From CAYRDK01 sp043819345 (lineage in GTDB: Bacteria > Omnitrophota > Gorgyraeia > Velamenicoccales > Velamenicoccaceae), in the NCBI GenBank assembly GCA_043819345.1, contig JBDREX010000013.1, positions 1 through 39,067 on the forward strand: DNA of 39,067 nt, given 5' to 3'. How positions within the stretch are numbered: position 1 is the stretch's first letter; every line of letters starts with the position of its first letter. This document shows positions 31,795 through 39,067 of the stretch, piece after piece. Under the pieces are notes generated by a model. It saw nothing but the letters and a program-made list of their open reading frames with translations, was not told where the DNA came from and made no database searches. A program made the translations under genes and the position numbers.

Positions 31795-33900
31795 TTACCC
31801 CACCTCAATAAACTTCTCAAACTCCGGAAATCTCCGATAGAGCTCTTTTCTAAGATTTTCATTTTGCCTTTTTTCTAGGCTGCTATCATTACCGACTAAA
31901 TATTCCGCTTCATTCCTAGCAAGCTTAAAGATATCCATCTGTTTAACAATATCTGCAATTTTAAGTTCCGTCAAGCCATGCTGGCGCTCACCAAAAAATT
32001 CCCCCGGCCCTCTAATCTTTAGATCCTCTTCAGCAATCTTAAAACCGTCACTATGTTCAACAATTGTTTTTAGGCGAGCTTTCGCCTGTTCAGTATTGGG
32101 CTCGCCTAAAAAAAGACAAAACGATTCAACATCGCCTCTACCAATCCTGCCTCTCATCTGATGCAATTGAGACAATCCAAATCTTTCAGCATGTTCAATT
32201 AAAATCACGCTCGCATTGGGGACATCAATCCCCACCTCTAAAATCGTCGTCGCGATAAGCACATCCAACTGTCCCTCGCGAAACTTTTTCATAACAACCC
32301 TCTGCTCTATTTTTGAAAGCCTGCCATGAATCAACCCAATCTTATAGTCCTTAAAAATTTCTTCACTGAATTTCTGATACATCTTTTTGGCAGATGCTAA
32401 CAAAAGCTTTGGGCTTTCTTCTACTAATGGATAAACAATATAAGCTTGTCTTTTGGCATCCAGATGCTGCCGGATAAACTGATAGGCTTCATTTTTTTGA
32501 TGAGGCTCATAAAAAAGCGATGTAATCTTTTTCCTCCCCTTGGGCAACTCAGTAATAAAAGAAACATCCAAATCTCCAAAAATCGCCATAGACAATGTCC
32601 GAGGAATAGGGGTTGCAGTCATAATAAGAACATCCGGATAAACAGCTTTTTTAAAAAGCAGCGCCCGCTGAGAAACACCAAATTTATGTTGTTCATCAAT
32701 AACAATCAGCCCCAATTTCTTAAACCGCACAGCATCACTCAACAAGGCATGTGTACCGATCACAATATCAACATCGCCATTTTCAATTTTTTTAAGCGTC
32801 TCTTTTTTTGACTGGCCCGTCGAACTACCCGTTAACAGAGCAACTCTTATTTTTTTATGCTGACTTGCCGGTAAGACAAATCTACGATTAAAATCCATTA
32901 TCAGCGAGCCGATCTTCTCATAATGTTGACTAGCCAAAACTTCTGTAGGTGCCATAAAGGCCGCCTGGAAACCAGCGCTCACAGCGCCTAACGCGCCAAC
33001 TGCGGCAACAATCGTCTTACCCGAACCAACATCACCCTGGACCAGTCTCTGCATAGGCGCAAAAGAACTCATATCGGCTTTGATTTCTGAAAGGACTTTT
33101 TTCTGAGAACCCGTTAAATCATAAGGCAGAAAAGCGATAAAATTGTTCCATAGTTGTTCATTAATCTGAAAAGATATGCCTTTTTTTTGCCGACGTTTTA
33201 TCTTGCGCAGGATGAGAGGAATCTGATAAATAAAGAATTCTTCAAAGGCAAGCCTCTCAAACGCCTTAAGCCGCATCTGTTCATCCACAGGAAAATGAAT
33301 ATTCCGCAAGCTCAAAGCGATATTTAGCAAACGCCTGCGCTGACGAATATCAAAAGGCAAGCAATCCGTCACACAAGACAAGTGCTGATCTAAAACATAA
33401 CCAATAGCCTTCCTAAACACTTTTTGCGAAATGCCTTCCGGCAAAGAATATACAGGGTTAATCTTCCCCTTCACGGAAAAATTTTCTTCATCCAATATTT
33501 CAAATTGAGGGCTGCTCATCTGCAACCTCTCTTGATATATTTCTGGCTTGCCATAAAGCAAAATTTCATCTCCTGCTTTAAAAGCATTTTTTAAATACGG
33601 CTGGTTAAACCAAACAGCCCGAATTTTACCTGTCCCATCGCAAACTTCAAGCTCTATAATCGCAAAAGACCTTTTAAAACTTTGACGATATTTAACAAAA
33701 AGGATCTCAGCTTTTATACAAGCAGCCAATCCAGCACTAAGAGAACCTATGGGGGAGATATTTGAATAATCTTCATAGCGGCGAGGAAAATAATACAGCA
33801 CATCTTCAATCGTCTGAATACCGATTTTCTGAAACAACGCAGCCCTTTTAGGGCCTACACCTTTGAGATATTGTATAGGAGATTTTAGAATAACGGACAT
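31795..33900 (-). CDS. recG: ATP-dependent DNA helicase RecG
   Basis: The 701-aa helicase remodels stalled replication forks and Holliday junctions. An N-terminal wedge/OB domain (about 1-250, with GVGPKRA near 15) is followed by the SF2 helicase core: Walker A GDVGSGKT (289-296), DEQH box (402-405), TATPIPRTL (428-436) and the C-terminal QMRGRIGRG motif VI region. Length is usual. Start ATG at 33900 lies 10 bases after the second pseudopilin gene, so it is probably co-transcribed with the pilins. Its stop is one base from the MITE-like element, which may change its mRNA 3' end. Confidence 0.98.
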   Translation of the reverse strand: MSVILKSPIQYLKGVGPKRAALFQKIGIQTIEDVLYYFPRRYEDYSNISPIGSLSAGLAACIKAEILFVKYRQSFKRSFAIIELEVCDGTGKIRAVWFNQPYLKNAFKAGDEILLYGKPEIYQERLQMSSPQFEILDEENFSVKGKINPVYSLPEGISQKVFRKAIGYVLDQHLSCVTDCLPFDIRQRRRLLNIALSLRNIHFPVDEQMRLKAFERLAFEEFFIYQIPLILRKIKRRQKKGISFQINEQLWNNFIAFLPYDLTGSQKKVLSEIKADMSSFAPMQRLVQGDVGSGKTIVAAVGALGAVSAGFQAAFMAPTEVLASQHYEKIGSLIMDFNRRFVLPASQHKKIRVALLTGSSTGQSKKETLKKIENGDVDIVIGTHALLSDAVRFKKLGLIVIDEQHKFGVSQRALLFKKAVYPDVLIMTATPIPRTLSMAIFGDLDVSFITELPKGRKKITSLFYEPHQKNEAYQFIRQHLDAKRQAYIVYPLVEESPKLLLASAKKMYQKFSEEIFKDYKIGLIHGRLSKIEQRVVMKKFREGQLDVLIATTILEVGIDVPNASVILIEHAERFGLSQLHQMRGRIGRGDVESFCLFLGEPNTEQAKARLKTIVEHSDGFKIAEEDLKIRGPGEFFGERQHGLTELKIADIVKQMDIFKLARNEAEYLVGNDSSLEKRQNENLRKELYRRFPEFEKFIEVG

Positions 33901-33910
33901 CTATAAAATT

Positions 33911-34324
33911 TTAAGGGAGGCAATCCACACCAACACATGAAATCCTGACACTGTCTTTAGAAAAAGCATAGTTTGCTGTATGGGCTCCACTGCCATCACC
34001 ACGCGCATAGTTCATTCTTACACGAAAAGACGGCCCAGCAATAGTAAGTATTGTATAATTATGAAAAGCAGAGTTAACATCCGTAACCTTCGTGCCATAG
34101 ATGTTATTTGTATCGGTAGTACTCGTTGTTGTCACATAGGTACCTAAAGACAAATAACGATTTTTTGCGGCAGCAGTAAGGCTTTGAATAATCGTCAAAG
34201 CGCCTTTATATTCAGCTTCACGCCTTATCCTAACAAAAGAAACAGTCGCCAATCCAGACAAGACGCCCACAACAATAACGACAATCATAAGCTCAATCAA
34301 TGTAAAACCTTGTCTTTTTTCCAT
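33911..34324 (-). CDS. Type IV pilin-like/pseudopilin protein
   Basis: The 137-aa secreted protein has a short basic leader MEKRQG cut before FTLIE, the prepilin peptidase site, with Glu at mature position 5 and a hydrophobic N-helix (LMIVVIVVGVLSGLATVSF). The C-terminal domain includes a Thr-rich stretch (TTTSTTDTN), and the protein ends with two cysteines (SCVGVDCLP), likely a disulfide. Either a type IV pilus minor pilin or a type II secretion pseudopilin would fit. No pilus or secretion machinery lies nearby. It follows the other pilin gene by 12 bp. Confidence 0.88.
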   Translation of the reverse strand: MEKRQGFTLIELMIVVIVVGVLSGLATVSFVRIRREAEYKGALTIIQSLTAAAKNRYLSLGTYVTTTSTTDTNNIYGTKVTDVNSAFHNYTILTIAGPSFRVRMNYARGDGSGAHTANYAFSKDSVRISCVGVDCLP

Positions 34325-34336
34325 ATTTGCACCAAG

Positions 34337-34735
34337 TCAAAAATTTATAATTGTAAGACAGCCATCAGACAAACGCACTTCAACAGATTTCGAATTATCT
34401 TTAACAAGAGTTGCCTCTAAAGAAGTTGGATTAATGTTGTTAGGACGAATCCAATAATCAAAGATTCTGCCCGGGTTCGAGTTAGGATTATCCATCCCCA
34501 TCCTCGTCCAATTCAATCTATTTCCAGCATTAATCGGCTCATTATCAAACAAGAGACGCTGATAACCCGCATAACCATTTAGCAGAATACTTTTTGCCTC
34601 AGCAACCTTCGTACGATCTACAATATTTCCATAGTTGGCGACCGCTAAGCCAGCCAAAACACCGACTATAATAACAACAACGACCAATTCAACTAATGTA
34701 AATCCTGCGATATTTTTAAAACATCTTTTAAACAT
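34337..34735 (-). CDS. Type IV pilin-like/pseudopilin protein
   Basis: The 132-aa protein has a basic leader MFKRCFKNIAG ending at the prepilin peptidase site before FTLVE, with Glu at mature position 5, then the hydrophobic N-helix LVVVVIIVGVLAGLAVANY. The downstream domain has no disulfide pair (one Cys near the end, DGCLTIINF). It differs from the neighbouring pilin beyond the N-helix. There is no Shine-Dalgarno; a TATAAT lies 11 bases before the ATG, suggesting a near-leaderless mRNA. It is the first gene after the rRNA terminator. Confidence 0.88.
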   Translation of the reverse strand: MFKRCFKNIAGFTLVELVVVVIIVGVLAGLAVANYGNIVDRTKVAEAKSILLNGYAGYQRLLFDNEPINAGNRLNWTRMGMDNPNSNPGRIFDYWIRPNNINPTSLEATLVKDNSKSVEVRLSDGCLTIINF

Positions 34736-34746
34736 GTTTTAATTGT

Positions 34747-34752
34747 ATTATA
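34747..34752 (-). promoter_or_regulatory. Perfect -10 box before the first pseudopilin gene
   Basis: TATAAT on the minus strand sits between the rRNA terminator and the pilin ATG at 34735. The expected start point is at about 34740. No good -35 is found at 16-18 bases upstream (TTTATG or TTATGT), so it may be used with help from an activator or with lower strength. Confidence 0.5.
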
Positions 34753-34781
34753 AGTCTTGTGATAATTCAACATAAATAAAA

Positions 34782-34816
34782 AACCCGTCTTTCAACATCA
34801 TGTTGAAAGACGGGTT
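34782..34816 (-). terminator. Intrinsic terminator of the rRNA operon
   Basis: A 16-bp perfect stem (34782-34797 AACCCGTCTTTCAACA and 34801-34816) with a 3-base loop leads on the minus strand into TTTATTTATG. It starts a few bases after the 5S 3' end and is the strongest terminator in the window. Confidence 0.92.
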
Positions 34817-34822
34817 AATTTT

Positions 34823-34940
34823 AAGGGGCACTGCTCTACTCTCCCGAGCCCTTGCGAGCTAAGTACCATCGACCTTGAAGAGCTTAACTACCGTATTCGG
34901 AATGGGAACGGGTGTTTCCTCTTCAGTAAAAGTACCCCAA
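34823..34940 (-). rRNA. rrf: 5S ribosomal RNA
   Basis: The gene is about 118 nt. The terminal helix pairs GGGGTAC near 34938-34932 with GTGCCCC near 34831-34825. Internal conserved parts are visible on the minus strand: AACACCCGTTCCCATTCCGAA and GGTAGTTAAGCTC, then GGGAGAGTAG. Ends are estimated to within a few bases. It is last in the rRNA operon. Confidence 0.93.
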
Positions 34941-34976
34941 ATTTTATATAATCCTTCATGCTAAACATTCAGGATC

Positions 34977-35027
34977 ATTTCTTTTTCTTATAAAAAGAAA
35001 TGACAATTTCTGTAAAATTTTTTCGAA
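34977..35027 (-). other. 23S processing stalk, 3' arm, with adjoining hairpin
   Basis: 35002-35027 is complementary over 26 bases (one mismatch) to 38199-38224 on the other side of 23S rRNA, so the two form the precursor stalk cleaved by RNase III. Next to it 34977-34986 and 34992-35001 form a 10-bp hairpin (ATTTCTTTTT arms) in the 23S-5S spacer. Confidence 0.75.
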
Positions 35028-35085
35028 TCCAAGTTTTCTCTCGACAAGCAATAAAACCATCTTTCATCTAAAAAAAAGACATTTT

Positions 35086-38117
<3,032 letters not shown>

Positions 38118-38135
38118 AAAATCAGTCTTTTATTT

Positions 38136-38156
38136 TAGATTTTCAATGAAAATCTA
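38136..38156 (-). other. Short hairpin just upstream of 23S
   Basis: TAGATTTT (38136-38143) and AAAATCTA (38149-38156) form an 8-bp stem with a 5-base loop in the 23S leader, between the processing stalk and the 23S 5' end. It probably belongs to the pre-rRNA fold; a boxB-like role is possible but unsupported. Confidence 0.4.
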
Positions 38157-38198
38157 CACTTGAGATTCCTCGGTTAATCATGCTATTTTTAGCACTTT

Positions 38199-38224
38199 TT
38201 CGAAAAAACTTTACAGAAATTGTC
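38199..38224 (-). other. 23S processing stalk, 5' arm
   Basis: This 26-base segment pairs with 35002-35027 (25 of 26 positions), bracketing 23S rRNA. Such stalks are the usual RNase III substrates in bacterial pre-rRNA. It lies about 80 bases before the 23S 5' end and touches the boxA-like sequence. Confidence 0.75.
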
Positions 38225-38234
38225 AAAGAACAAA
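38221..38234 (-). promoter_or_regulatory. boxA-like rRNA antitermination site in the 16S-23S spacer
   Basis: The minus strand reads TTTGTTCTTTGACA, close to the rrn boxA consensus (TGCTCTTTAACA/TGTTCTTTGA type) bound by NusB-S10. A spacer boxA just upstream of 23S is known in other bacteria. Here it overlaps the start of the processing stalk by four bases. Confidence 0.6.
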
Positions 38235-38322
38235 TGCAAACATAACTCATTTGCAAAAATTTTTATGATGCTGTTACTACGCATCACATAGCAATTGCCG
38301 GGCTGAAATACTCGCCTTAGCA

Positions 38323-38360
38323 TCCATTTAAATATCTTTTTCTAAGAAAATTTAAATGGA
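38323..38360 (-). repeat. Inverted repeat overlapping the 3' end of tRNA-Ala
   Basis: TCCATTTAAAT (38323-38333) and ATTTAAATGGA (38350-38360) are exact complements, with a further TTTTC/GAAAA helix possible in the loop. The 38357-38360 part is the 3' end of tRNA-Ala, so the precursor trailer can pair with the last tRNA bases. Confidence 0.5.
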
Positions 38361-38429
38361 GCAGAGGAGGATCGAACTCCCGACCTCATGCTTGCAAAGC
38401 ACGCGCTCTCCCAGCTGAGCTACTGCCCC
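38357..38429 (-). tRNA. tRNA-Ala(TGC)
   Basis: The 73-nt tRNA has acceptor GGGGCAG/CTGCTCC (one G-U pair), a normal D arm (GCTCAGCTGGGAGAGC), anticodon loop CTTTGCAAG with TGC, and TTCGATC in the T loop. The discriminator is A and CCA is not encoded. It lies in the 16S-23S spacer, after tRNA-Ile. Confidence 0.97.
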
Positions 38430-38447
38430 AAACTTTTCAAAATTTAG

Positions 38448-38520
38448 TGGGCCCAAAAGGACTTGAACCTTTCACCACCGCGTTATCAGCACGGTGCTCT
38501 ACCAGCTGAGCTATGGGCCC
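38448..38520 (-). tRNA. tRNA-Ile(GAT)
   Basis: The 73-nt tRNA has acceptor GGGCCCA/TGGGCCC, D arm GCTCAGCTGGTAGAGC, anticodon loop CTGATAA with GAT, and T loop TTCAAGT. The discriminator is A and CCA is not encoded. It precedes tRNA-Ala by 18 bases in the rRNA operon spacer, the common Ile-Ala arrangement. Confidence 0.97.
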
Positions 38521-38614
38521 GTTGATAAAACCGTTTCTTTATCAATGGCTGAACGCAAATACAAATAACATAGATATTCTCGTTTAAACCCATAGAATGC
38601 GACTGCTCGCAAAA

Positions 38615-38684
38615 CACAGATAGCACAGACCAAACCACATGCTCTCGTGTAATCTGTGCATTTTATCTGTGCTATCTATGCTTT
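38615..38684. repeat. ATCTGTG-type repeat with 12-bp inverted arms in the 16S-Ile spacer
   Basis: AGATAGCACAGA (38618-38629) and its complement (38666-38677) flank 36 bases that contain further ATCTGTG/CACAGAT units. It resembles a degenerate member of a dispersed CACAGAT repeat family and is not expected in an rRNA spacer. The remainder of 38521-38614 shows nothing recognisable. Confidence 0.5.
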
Positions 38685-38714
38685 ATAAATCTTTAAATAG
38701 CCAAGTCTCGGAGC

Positions 38715-38785
38715 GTTAGGCCGACAGACATAGCTCTTTGGCCTAACCTTTTTACTACTAACTTCATCTTGTGAATTATCACAAG
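38715..38785 (-). other. Two hairpins just after the 16S 3' end
   Basis: CTTGTGA/TCACAAG (38768-38774 with 38779-38785, 4-base loop) and GTTAGGCC/GGCCTAAC (38715-38722 with 38740-38747, 17-base loop) lie in the first 100 bases after 16S. They are probably pre-rRNA structures. The arm pairing with the 16S leader would lie outside the window. Confidence 0.45.
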
Positions 38786-38810
38786 TTTTCCATTTTTCCG
38801 TGAAAAAAAA

Positions 38811-39067
<257 letters not shown>

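Noticed and set aside
31568..31840. Plus-strand 90-codon ORF across the recG end
   Set aside because: It is made of the inverted-repeat element and antisense recG sequence, lacks a ribosome site, and would be the only plus-strand gene here.

Overview
The window is a dense, AT-rich bacterial chromosome segment, roughly 40% G+C by eye. Every gene I can support lies on the minus strand, so transcription runs from high to low coordinates. It carries housekeeping and biosynthetic genes and shows no phage, plasmid, CRISPR or antibiotic-resistance genes. The source looks like an amino-acid-prototrophic bacterium: it uses the LL-diaminopimelate aminotransferase (DapL) route to lysine, makes type IV pilin-like proteins, and has a linked 16S-Ile-Ala-23S-5S rRNA operon. 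DapL, the gene mix and the intergenic repeat families suggest an uncultured lineage such as Omnitrophota or a PVC relative. That placement is inference and needs the rRNA to be searched.

Layout in transcription order (right to left). (1) 39067-34782: the 3' end of 16S rRNA, tRNA-Ile(GAT), tRNA-Ala(TGC), 23S and 5S, closed by a strong terminator. The spacers hold a boxA-like antitermination signal and a 26-bp stalk flanking 23S. (2) 34735-31795: two pseudopilins and recG. (3) 31793-31626: a 168-bp MITE-like element with 19-bp perfect terminal inverted repeats. (4) 31525-29454: an unknown membrane protein, rsmD, coaD and yceD. (5) 29203-16998: a long near-contiguous run rpmF-plsX-fabH-fabD-fabG-acpP-fabF-leuC-leuD-leuB-asd-truA-membrane GT-C-like protein. 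(6) 16916-15974: rplM-rpsI with a near-consensus promoter and a terminator. (7) 15899-7791: argC-argJ, argB-argD-argF, argG, argH, a full acetyl-cycle arginine pathway apart from carbamoyl phosphate synthesis. (8) 7777-2888: lysA-dapF-dapA-dapB-dapL, which with asd in block 5 covers lysine from aspartyl phosphate onward; only aspartokinase is missing. (9) 2799-187: folK, panC, an aspartate dehydrogenase homologue and a lysine-rich duplicated small protein ending at a strong terminator.

No gap between genes exceeds 300 bases. The larger ones are: 1-186 (an isolated CCGGCAG-type repeat fragment and a short palindrome, no gene seen), 13490-13683 (a repeat fragment, otherwise nothing), 29204-29453 (terminator-like hairpin, palindrome, doubtful 41-codon ORF), 31526-31794 (the MITE-like element), and rRNA spacers 38118-38356 and 38521-38811.

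I did not find an obviously new multi-gene system. The least explained items are the MITE-like element and the adjacent unknown membrane gene, which together interrupt a classic conserved gene order; the duplicated 85-aa protein; the aspartate dehydrogenase beside panC; apparently leaderless transcription starts at rplM and a pilin gene; and several short intergenic repeat families, one of which has extended the leuD reading frame.
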